A DNA stretch of 64,000 bases, from NCBI RefSeq assembly GCF_000003815.2, contig NC_049987.1, positions 19,117,952 through 19,181,951 of the forward strand, given 5' to 3'. Below, one piece after another: positions 1 through 12,400 of this stretch. The stretch's first letter is position 1. Each line of letters begins with the position of its first letter. Made by a program: the position numbers and the translations under genes. The notes under the pieces were generated by a model. The model worked only from the letters and a program-made list of their open reading frames with translations, ran no database searches and was not told the origin of the DNA. This DNA is from Branchiostoma floridae. Lineage: Eukaryota; Chordata; Leptocardii; Amphioxiformes; Branchiostomatidae.

Positions 1-343
1 CTGCTACTTTTCTGTTACCAAATTTAGTTGCTTGGTGACATTCAAGCCTTGAGTTACATTAATTGGTAAAGTTGCACATGAGGAAAAGAATTTGCACAAA
101 AACGTTCTTACAACTAAAGTTGTACAACTTAAGTCACATTTCAATATGTTGATCATATGACATTGTATACTAAGCATGACATTAATATCAAAATCAATGG
201 GTTTTCATGGCCCAAACTTATACAGAGAGTTTGCCATTTTGCCTTTTCCTGCAGCTTCAGCTTTACTTACATCTTTTGTACAATTACAAACTCATGAGAC
301 AGGAAAAATGTTCACGGTCATTTTTGTTATTTTATTATTGCAG

Positions 344-428
344 GCATCAAAGATTATCCAGCCTGTACCAGTCCGAATGTCACCAGAGGGGCAGACATAC
401 TCAGACTACAGGCCCAGGACCTTCTCTG
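344..428 (+). CDS. REPS1: REPS exon encoding the IQPVPVRM segment
   Basis: The acceptor follows a T-rich tract ending ttattgcag and the donor is TCTG|gttagt. The 28 codons read ASKIIQPVPVRMSPEGQTYS and onward to FSG; IQPVPVRM is a block I recognise from vertebrate REPS1. The exon starts in phase 0 and ends in phase 1. It is the first exon in the window; bases 1-343 are upstream intron with nothing recognisable. Confidence 0.8.
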
Positions 429-3400
429 GTTAGTTAACACGTCAATTAGAGATAGGGATAGAGAGCATGTTATTTACCAAGACATGACACTTGGGCAGTG
501 ACCTGTAATCACAGAAGAAACCACCGAATGAGCGAAGCAAAAGCACAATTTCTAATGTTCTCTGATGATGCATTTTTTTAAATTTTGTGTTCACGGTGAC
601 ATAAGGCCTGTTAGTGACCTAAAACAGAGAATATGCCACTGAGTGAGGGAAGCAAAAGTCTGTGATATACATTGTAGTGTGAACTGTAATGTGCTCTGAT
701 GATGCATTACTTTGTTATATTGCACAATCCAGGTTATTGGAATGTGGAATTCAGCTGTATTATTGTTTTCTTACATCCTTATCAACAGTTGGTTCTGTCA
801 CAGCTTATCCCATGACAGAGAAATCGTAAAACAAACTACAGTGCCATAACTCGTAGAAGGGTAAGCAGTGTTATATTAATGGAAAATACAAAAGTTCTGG
901 ACCCATAAATATAATTATGATGATTATTGTATGAGAAACAACTTTCTTATGTTAAGAACATGTATCAACATTCTTATCAAAATTCAGCCTTTGCCTGTTA
1001 GATTTAAAAGCATCTGTGAACTTGTCATTTGGAGAATCGTAACAAATGTCTGACATTTTGTTGTTCTGTCCATCAGAACCAATCCCAACGGACGTGGTAA
1101 ACTTGCGCAGGGAGCGGTCGGGCACCAGTCCGAGCAAACATCCCAAATCTGGCGACACGGCAGAGTTCACGCCTGGCAAAATCGCCCCTCCCCCTCCAAG
1201 CTCACGCTCAAAGAGTGCCAAATCCTCAGGTATAACTTCATTTTCTAATCTAAGAAAACCTTCAAATCTTCTTCCAGGATCGACACATGGAACTAAACTA
1301 TTAAACTATACTTTTTAACCCTTTAAGAGCCTATAGAAACTGACGCTTTCTTTATTGAAAATCATTATTATAATAGTGTCTTTTATTGCAGATGGATATA
1401 TAACAACATTTCTGTATATGTTTTGAGTGTTTTGACTAATTTTCTATTTCTATAAAGCAGGCAGGTGATGATGGCCATGTTGGTGTCCTTGATTTGCATT
1501 TCGGTGCTAATGGCCATTTTGGTGACCTTGATTTGCATTTCAATGCTGACGCTGTACCTCTAACTATTAATTGTTTTATTGAACTGTAAACATATTGAAT
1601 TATGATACACATATGGCATAAAACCAAAAAATTGCACATTGTGTATGAGAACTTCTGTTATACTAACAATAATCATTACAGAATGCACAGTGTCACTGCG
1701 ATTCATGTGTACATGTACTTGCTGTCTTTTCCGTCATTAAGTTTCGCTGCTGTGTGAAATAATGCTACAAATATTGACTAATGCAAGTTTAATTTCAGAT
1801 GCTGTAAAGGCTACTGTCATTTTGATCTCATTCTAACAGATTGCCTTCCATTTCTACATTTTTTCGGTCTAGTTTTGAAGTAGTGAAGGAACAGCAAGAG
1901 GAAGCGAGAAATCCAGTTTATACTTGAAAACTCTCTTTCACAAATTTTCTTTGTTTTGAAATGTGTCATTCATGTTAGCATGTTCTAAGTGGTGTACACA
2001 CAGAAAGTGCAAACTGTAATGAAATTGAACAAAATGTAAATGAAATTGTCATTTGCAATCGCAGATCTGAGGATATAGCTCAGACATGGAAACACAACAA
2101 TCTTGCCCCATACTGAGTACAGAAATAAAACATTGTATATTGGTTTACCGTCCACTTCTGTATTTTATTCCTTCCACATTGCCGTTTCCTTATACATTTG
2201 TATTTCCATTAATTTTATTTCAGTTTGCTTCATATGTCGTTCCATTTTGCACTTTATGTACACCGTCATAAAGCTGATGTCACATAGCTGACAAATAGCT
2301 AACCTGACGAGTCTAGGAGCTCAAAAGTATGTTGTTGAAAACCATCACTACACAATTCTTTCTGTGATCGCTAATGTTTGCAGGTCAGCAAGCCCTGTCT
2401 GATGCCATAGGGTAGATTTAGATGCAAAAATGTGCTTGATTCCTTTAGATTTTCAAATTTGATCTACAAGTGAGTCCAAAGTTTATTTACAAGTGTTACG
2501 CCAACTTTACCGTGCGTATGAAAATTGTTGAGCATGAAAGTTTCCTTCCGTATATCGCAAGCAGAGGAAGAGATGGAAAACGGAGTCCCTCCCCACAAGA
2601 AACTGACACAGACCGTGTCGGACACCATCCGGATGAGACCCAGGCTTGCAGAGAAACTATCCCGTCCAAGGTACCCGGCAATAACCCCTCACCCCCCGTA
2701 CCCTCTCTCAGTCCCCACTGTACTCTGTTTCTGTTATCATAACCGTCATAGACTGTACTTATTAATCGTAATATACGTGAAATCCAACTTGCTTGAGATA
2801 GATCTGCTACTTGTAAATATATGACATGTACATATATCTCCTTTATTTTGTTGGTTTTCTGTAGAATCTAGTCAAACAGGTACTTCATATAGCAAATATC
2901 CATTTAAACTTTTATGCATTGGCATTACCTCAGAGGGGGAGCCATATTACAAAAGGTGGTAGTCTCCAATACTGCTAACTGATGTCAACTTAAACGTTCT
3001 GAAAAGTCTGCATTATCGCAATCATAATCCATGTGATCACCTTATTATGATCGTATAGACTCATCCTAGCATTAATGTTATAGTTGTGTAGATTGATGTA
3101 ATGTTATAATTATTTCATCTTTCATAACATTTTCTTTGCATGTTTTGCTCTCTTTATTTGATGTTTTCCCCACCCTCATCATTAGGTCTTACTCGGGAAC
3201 CAGTGTCGGAGTGCATCACCCGCCCCCCCTGGCCATCAGCCCCCTGGCCCAATCCGATAGCCCCACCGAGTCCCAGTCGGGGGGTAAGAAGGAGGCCCCC
3301 CTGCTGCCTCCGCCCCCTCCCCGACCTCCCCCCAGACGCCAGCAGACCCACTCTCGCTCCGTGTCCCTAGACCTGAACCGTGTCTTCCTCCACAGGGACA

Positions 3401-6400
3401 GTAAAGGTTAGGACGCCAAACGTTTTCTCACCGGACCTTCCGTCGTTCTTCCAGGTTTCTTGTTGCTGTACATTTGTAGACGTCTCTCTAGGCCCCGAGT
3501 ACCTAACCCGTGTTTTATCCTACGTCACCCCGTCCAATCGAACCCTCCGAAACCCATGGAATCAAATCAGCTGCGACCCAACAAATTGTTTCCTAATTTG
3601 CCAAAAACACAACTTTTGGCAAACCATACCCATGTGATAGGGTTTCATCTTTTTTAAAAGGTTGTTTTCAGATTGAAAGTTTTGGCCGTTTCCAAATGAT
3701 CAGCATGGCAGCGTACATTTAATCTTAGAACTCAAATGAGGGGACACCTTGCGAACCATCTTATTTCCAAACTGCCACAATTCTCAATCAAAATCTTTTT
3801 AGAAATGAGACACTATCCCACATGAAATAGTGGGTTTGTCGATGAAGGTTCGATATCCAGGTAATAAGACACGCCAAAAAGCAGTTACTCATTGACAAGT
3901 AACTGGATATGATTTTTAAACGATCAGACGTTTCAGATAGCATCCACTATCCTTTGTCAGTGACACTGTGACGATGGTGGGTTTATTTTGCTATATGTTG
4001 TGGTTTCGGTGAGTTAGGAAGAGATTTCGGGTCATGGCCGATTTGAGTCTGAGTTTCGAAGACTTTGATCAAACTGGGTGTTCATGTGTGAGTCGTAGTA
4101 CTGAAAACACTAATAATTCTGCTTCTTTCTTCATAAAACTAACTCTTGTCTGTAAGTAGCAACAGGGTTTTTTCTTACCTATGTTCTGCTTCTTTCTCTC
4201 TAGCCCGGCAAACAGCCCCCCAAACCCAGCCTACCTCTGCATGGGCTGACATAAGCTGGTTGGAGCCTGTTACCTAGCCTATAATCTAACCTATGACATG
4301 TTGAAACTCTTTTCGTGTGATACATTTTGTACCTCTCATAGCTGAGCTGAGTTACTGACTCTTGAGATTGTGTATTTTCTGTAGACTATTTTAGTATTTG
4401 GTTTTCAGGTCTGTTTTGAAACTTTTATGCTATAGACTATAGTTTTACAGTGTGTTGATTTCTTTCTAACTCTGTACCCTTTTCCCAATGACGTGTCCAT
4501 TGTCGTTGTCCTTGGAACCCCGGAAATAGACGAGTTTGCACTTTGATTTGTAGATTACAAAACTGCTTGCGTCGCGGGAAAGCATTGAACGTACATTTCA
4601 AGTGTTACAACACATATGATTGTTGACGAAAATAATGTATGTCTGTAGTTATGCCAGCAGTTTTTGTATTTTGTATAACTAGTGTGAACTCGTCTATTGT
4701 GCTGTTATGTTGTGTTAACCTTCAGCTACAGTATGTACATATACTGTCATAAGCAGTATATGGTCTCGCCTGGTAGTAGAGACACCTAGTGGTTAATGGA
4801 TGAATTGCAGCCAAAATGTTTTACTGTGTAAGTTAAGGGATAGTAAACTACACATAACATACTTTTGCCAGGATGATGTTATTTACTTACTTGGAGAATT
4901 GTAATCCTTAGAAATCGTAATTTTCTTCAGCTTACGCTGTTCTAGATGAAATTTGTGTTACCCTTGAATAATGGGAAGACAAGGCTCTAGCCAGCTTCCG
5001 TTTTTCTGTCAATTGACGGAAATTTGCGGCGTGTGACGGAAATTTTTTTAAACCAATCCGTCAACCTTGACGGACAAAAATTCTTGGTGGAAGCTACAGG
5101 CGGCCTGGGACGCTGTCCACAGTCGGAAAGCTGCACATTGTTTGTTTTGCTATTGTTATGATTGTTGACTTAGTGTGTCGGCGCCCTTTCGCATATGATA
5201 ATCTCATTAAAAACCCGTTTTTCAAGGTCTCAGTTCCGTCTTTCTAACTTAATTTTCGCGGTTTTCGCGACAATGGGAATTGGCTGACGGAAAAAATTTT
5301 CGAGCTGGCTAGAGCCCTGTTGGAAGATCATGCAAAGCGTACAAGTATGACAAAAAGGCAGCAAAACATAAGTGTAAAAAAGAATTACGTTTTTACCGAT
5401 GGAATAGGTTCAGTATGCCGCCAATAGGTCACCCCTTCAGTGAGATACCATCTTTAGAGCACACAAAAGAAAAATTCACTTTGTACAATGAAAGTCATTT
5501 TGTTGAAATTGTGTTGATCTTTTGACAATGTCAATGTCATTATTGTGAGTTAAGATAAATTTTACTTGCTTTTCCTTTTAAATCTCAATGATGTATTTCG
5601 TGTTGTTTTAGGCAAACACCCCGCCCCCCAGCCGTTAGCCCCACCCCCTGCCGTACCCCCCAGACATGTGTCACCGGCTACGGTAAGTTCATGAACTATG
5701 AATGAATGAATGTTTCATAATGGCAGACATATTTAGGGACTTAAAAAATTTTTTTTTAAATTGTCAAAAAGCTAATGCATTGCCCAATGTTGAATTTGAG
5801 TTATAATCCTTTCCACACCTAGTGTATAATGTGTTCATAATGTATATGGCAGTGCCCATCTTCATTTTTTAAGCCCTTAGACCACACAGTTGTTCAAGTG
5901 TTGAATGGTCATTCATAATGAGTCATACATAATAAGATCATAGTTAACATACACCTTTTTTACAGTACAAGCTTTATTGACTCAACAAAAAGTACAATAA
6001 CTGGTACTTTTGCATGGTCAACTATCAACTAAAAAAAAAAGAAAAAAATCTTTTGCCTCGGGTACAAGTTTTTGGGCTCATAGTTTGTAGCACTCAAGGA
6101 TTATCAGGGACCAGATCAAAAGAATATTTCAAAAATGCCCTTTTCCACTTTTCTTTCTCCAGAAGGGGCCCAAAGTGGTTCAACAGAACAGTGAACAGGC
6201 TATGCCAATCAGCCCAACCCCCAAGACTACCCCCAACAACGTGGTCAACTTCATCACAGCGGAGGCCGCTGTCCCAGCGGAAGGGTTGAAGCACAGCAGA
6301 ACGATGTCCCTGGACAGCAAAGCTGTGAGTAACAGACAGCTGCTGTTCACTACTGCTGTAACAGTTTAACTGTTAAATGTTTGGATAGCATTTCATTGTA

Positions 6401-9400
6401 TTATGTAACTATGGCGGTCAAGTCTCCAGTTTTGTGCATAATTGCAAGTTGTTGGTACATGATTGTATGTTTGTACATGCTACTGTCCAGTGTTGGAAAT
6501 TGCATTTTGACATATGTCAATCATCACAAAAAGAAGTGTGCAAAATAGATATGGGAATGGTGAAATGCAAAATCAGGACTTTTCCTGTTTCTCTTTATGC
6601 ACAGAGCAAATGCCCAATATGTTTTGTGTAAAGCCTTGTTGCAGTGTCTGTCTGATTAACAAAAGGGAGTTTACGGTGTGGATGAAATTGTTAACGGCAT
6701 GATATTCTGCGATCGTCTGTCTACAACACATGCACTAACACTTATACATGTATCATTATAACAAAATGATACATGTAGCTGTTGGGCCATGCTTACATGC
6801 TAAAAGGTTGCACAGCATAGCTTGCTATCTATCCTGTTCTAGCTACGGTTTGCTCCTTCTATTGCTTCACTTACCTCATATATAGTCTAGATCTGGCACC
6901 CAATGATAGAGAAATGACCGTCATTGAGATATGTTCGTAAAATTTATATAGACCAGCCCTCCAACCCGCTGGAGGGCTGGGACAGAGGATGATGCGGAAT
7001 ACACCATGTTATATTTTATTTATGTCGTACCCACTTGAGAAAGCACATATTTGGATGCGAAATGCACCAGAAGTTGAGAAAATGTTGTGTCCTGGAACAA
7101 AAGATTGTAACACAACAGCACTTCTAACGTCCGAATAGGGTATTCAAATTTTCAACCGTGCCGAATTCGGCCCGTTCGAAATAGTTCGATTTACTCGAAG
7201 GAAGCCTGTGTGATACAACTTAGAACCCGTGTGATACGGAAAGTTATCACACGGTCCGGAACACCCGTATCGAATGTTTTTGTGGCCCAGGTATGACCTA
7301 AAAAAGTTATCACACGGTCCGGAACACCTGTATCGAACGTTTTCGCGGCCCAGGTATGACCTAAAAAAGTTATCACACGGTTCGGAACACCTTTATCGAA
7401 CGTTTTCGCGGCCCAGGTATGACGTAAACTGTAGTACATGGAAGGCCTGATTGACTTTAAGTTGCATTATTTGGGTCATCAAAATAGATGAAAATTATTT
7501 CTCTATCAGCCGCAGGTTGCTAGATGAGGACAAAATTGTGTCATACTAGAGAAGCAAACCAAAGCTAGAATATTGTGCATACCAGGCTGACACAGCAAGG
7601 GTTCCTTAACATACAACTTCTCTGATTTAGTTCTCAGTTGCTTTGCTTTGTTTAACAAAGTGCTTGGTAGCTTGTTTAAATGTCTATGTTGCAAAGTGTA
7701 TATATTGCTTACTCACTCTGATGTTACCTTACTTGGCTGAAGTTTAAAGTTAAATTTCCTTGTTGCTGGCTTTTGCAGTTCCATATGTTTGGCTTTTCCT
7801 TGGTGTTGTTTTTGGTTTTCCCTCTTTAACTCCTAGTTTTGTAGGATTATTGTCTTCTTTTGTTTTGGGGACAAGTGTTTGATCTTTTGTGTTCTGTTTA
7901 AAAGAATTATTTGGAAGCTTGATGAAGGTTAGATATAAGATATGCCAAACATCAGTTACTCCAGTAACTGGATATGATTTTTGAAAATGGTCAGACGTTT
8001 TATGTAGCATCCAAATTTTGTCAGTGACACTGAACATATCTGTACTCATTAACAACTGGAGCTACCTGTAATTAACTCATTTGCATCAACCTTGTCTTGC
8101 CTTTCTCTTACTTTTGTTTCCTGTTAAACTCTCTTTAAAATTTGTCTTCACCTCCTTTGCGTATCAATTTATCAATGAGTCAAGGTATAAAAGCTGCTCT
8201 TCAACAAGATCTCCTCAGTGTCACTGACAAAAGGTAGTGGATGGTATCCAAAACGTCGTACCGTTTCCAAAATCAGTTTCTTGAGTAACTGCTATTTGGC
8301 GTAATTATTTGGAAGTTGTTTTTCCTTTGGTTGCTTTGGTTTATTTTTCGTTTTTTTTGGTCCCGATGTCTATGTAGAGGTTTGCTGTATGGTGGTCTGA
8401 GTTGTCATAACCGGTATATATACAGTTGCTGTTGTTTTTTTCCCCTCCCTCCCTACTTTTCGCTTTAGGGATCCGCTTTTAGAACCAAATGGACTTTTCG
8501 TAGGTCTGTCTCCTTCCAGCCCGAGGTACGGACCCACTCACCGACAAACTTGCCAACGCATGTCCACCATTTTGTTTTCTAAAGGAAACCTAGGCAATAC
8601 TAGAGCATTAAATATGGAAATATTCTGGATGAGGCAATCTGTATGATGCACAACATTCCCACAATTACATCATTTCATACTTTGAGCTGTTAAAAACGGC
8701 GCAGAAACAAGCCGCACAAGAATTATATTGGAACCCCCTAAAATTAGGTCCAGATCCAGTCAGTAAACATTCAGCTTGTTAAGTCCAAAGTTGTAACCGC
8801 TCAAAGAATGCAATCATGATGTACATGTAAATGTGGGAATTTAGTGCACTAGATGTCAATATCATACAGATTGCCTTATCCAGAATGTTTCCACTTTTAA
8901 CGCTCTAATATTGCTGAGGTTGCCTTTAATTTTCGTTTTTTTTTACCCACCACTAACAAGCATGGGTGACTCTCAGAGTGTAATAGCATGGCTGTACCTG
9001 AACCATCTTTTGTTCTGTTTTTGTCTTTTTCATTTCATTCTTGTCTAGCCATTGTGTTTGTTGGACACATTATGAGCTTTGGTGGTACAGACTTCAGATT
9101 TAACCCCCAGCATACTAAGCGAAGAGTTCAGCAGCAAATTTGTATTGGTTATAGGGTTAGGCATGTATGAAGAAGATTATATTCTAGTGTTATGTTGCTT
9201 TCAAGCTTTGAAAAAAAAATTAACTATTCAATCTAGAGGTATTTGTAACAAGAAAATTGGCCTTTTGTTCATATCTTTCAAAGTTGTGAAAAATTAGAGT
9301 GTTTGTAATAAAAAACAAAAACTGTGTTGAATAACAAATTACTTTGAACATGACCAAGTATCTTATTCAAGACTTATGTTTTGGTGACGGTCTGTCACCT

Positions 9401-12400
9401 TCGTCATTTAACTTCATTTATTTCTAGAAATATTGTTCTGCAGACCCCTTTAAAACTGATTCCAGGGATTAAAGTCTGTTATTGAAATTATTTCCATTTT
9501 TAAATTCCACCCCGTTTTGCTGAAAGCTCAGAATTTTTTTTCAATATAAATTGATGTCTATATGTGTTTGATTCTATTATATTTCTTACCGTTTTGGTTT
9601 GTTGTAAGTCTATTACGAATTTGCCAGAAATAGAGGAATTGCGTTGAGCTCAACAATTTGTATGTTATATTATATGTGTTTGTGGATGTATGCATGTGTG
9701 TGTGGTACATACATTGTTGATTCCCATCATAGAAAATCATGTTTGTCATCTGTGTGTAACTGTGTATAATTTATGATTATGTTATTATAATGTTATAGAG
9801 TCGAGCTACTACTGTGTAACTGTTACTGTAACAGTAATGTATCAGGCTATGATGGTTTGATTATATGGATGACATCCACACGTGTGCATTAATTTTTGTC
9901 CATCTCCTACAATGACAAAGTTTCTACCCTACTGTAAATTGTACAAAGCAGCTGCAAAATGAGAAATATTTGCCATATACATTATATGCCGAAAAAATAT
10001 CAGAAAATTTTTTGAGTTCCCAGAGGATGTTATTCATTTAATTGAACCAGCATGGCCTCATGTAGTCTTGATAATGTATACTATGCTCTAAGACCTACAT
10101 ATACATGACTTGTATAGTAGAAAGAAATTTGCTGCAAACAAATTGTCCTTGATGCTTTTAAGACAATTTTTCATGTATGCAAAAGTGTATCTAAATCAAA
10201 ATGATTACATCGTTACAGTAATATGATTAGCATGCTAGTTTGACATGAAACCATAACCTGTTGTCATTGGTTCCTTTCGAGAGAAATTTTTCTTTTGTTG
10301 TTGTTCTAACCAATGAATTTTCTTGTTGCTGTGTTGCAGGTACCTTTAGCGACAGATACGCCCCCCACCCCTCCCCCCAGACCACATGACCAGACAAGTG
10401 AGTACACATTCTTACTCATTTCATTACATATTCTAACCTGGGTTCCATCAGAATAGTGAAAAAATCAAATCGACCTGCAAGCCACTCTTGTATACGAGCG
10501 ATCGCGATGATGTCTCGGTGACGCAGTGGTAGGCAAAAAGCAGGTGTTTGGCAAAAGAATGATTTACATATTAACTTAGTAATTTGATCTGATAATTTAA
10601 ATGTCAATTTTTAATCTAATCTTCTGACGTCCTGGTAGGCACCAGCCGCCGAATACCCCGGATAGATTTAACAACAACAGTGATCGCTCGTATTCTCAGA
10701 AAACAATAACAAAGATACATGATTTAAGTAATTGTATAAGTAGGGTTTTAAGTTTCTCAAGATCTTTAAATAAGGTATGTTTCATACTGGAGCAAGGTAT
10801 TTTTTGCTAAATTGTAAGTGTTCATTAGATTTTATTTTCTGTAATTTCAGGAGACAAAGCTGAAGACACACCAGTGGAACCTCCAACTAAGCCTGTAAAG
10901 AAGGTAACCTTTAGAAAAATGTGTGTGTGTGTGTGTTTGCTTTTGTTCCTGGATATTTGTGGTCAGCATAACTTAAAAACCTCTGGATGGATTGCAATGA
11001 TATCTGGTATGTCGATAGGGCTTGGGAAGACAACAGTCAAGTTTGATTTTGGTCACAAACCCCCACCTACCCCTTTGGTGTAGTTCTAACATTGAATTAT
11101 ACCCTCTTGAAATGATCCAGTTTTGTTAGCACATTAAGTACAACTTGTGTAAAACCAGACTTGAGAACCACACACACTGGAATGAACTTTTTGTATCATT
11201 GGGATCTTCATTAAGCTTGACATTGTCCTTAAAGACCTTCGGTTTTACATCTTATCTGAGGGGACATCCCTTGTAAGGTGTATTTCCCAAGGGCACAACA
11301 TGGACACCTCCTAGGGATTCAAACCCAGAACCTTTAGATTCTCAGGCTACATTGCAGTATTTACTATGCATATTCTTAATAATGGGAATCATGGCAGAAA
11401 GAGGCTGTCAAAAATCACCTACCTGACTTTTAGAACATGAAAAACTCACATTGGCATGGTTGTCCGGCCTCTGAAGAGTAATTTGACGACAAAAAAAGGG
11501 AAACATTTACGGCGGAATTATATTATGCACCATCAAAACATAGGTGGTGACCTTTTCACCCCATTTCACTGTCTGTAAACAACACCAAAACACCTAACTT
11601 CTAAGGCCTACAGCAACCACAAATATCGCTAAAAATCTGTTTTTTCAACACAATGTAGAAGCTACAACCCTTACCTATAATATGCACATCCAAAATTCAA
11701 ACATATCCCAAGAAAAACATTTCTACAGCCACTTTGGGCAAGGCTACCTAAGCATTCTGAATAGGCTGAAACTTGGTCATCTGTCCGGAAATACCGAAAT
11801 TTGCCCCTCAGGCAACATTGCTAACAACCATGCCATTATTCACAGAAGGCACCCACACCTCCGCCAGTGAGGCCCAGGAACAGACACAGATCTGGAGAGG
11901 ACAGTCAGAAGTCAGAGCTCAGACAGGAAGAACCCAGTACAAACGACAGGAGAAGACACGTGTCGGCACCCGCTACTAGAGTACCCCCCATTCCACCTCC
12001 GTAAGTATGGACTATACCGAATAACAAAGTTCCGTCGATGTAGGTTAGACATCCAGGTAATAAGATTCGCCAAAAAGTTACTCAAGCAACGGGATATGGT
12101 TTTGGAAACGGTCGGACGTTTCGGATAGAATCCACTATCCTTCGTCAGTGACACTGTTCTTTATCCGACGTCAATAACAAAGTTCTTTATCCGACACAAC
12201 CACACGTGTGGCCAACGTCTGTCATCTTCTTCAGGGCAAGAATGACACATTTATTTTGCACTGCAGCTAGGTTTCTTTGCAAGCAATGCTGTCCTAAACG
12301 TTAGGTACTATCAGATACATGCTGCTAACTAAACACCTGGAATAACAAGATGGTTCCAAATGTAAAGCATTACTGCAGCGCACACGGCGTGCATTAGAAT

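Noticed and set aside
7191-7439. Minus-strand protein with three 21-residue repeats (GHTWAAKTFDTGVPDRVITF)
   Set aside because: It follows from a 63-bp tandem repeat being divisible by three. It lies antisense in a REPS intron with no gene structure.
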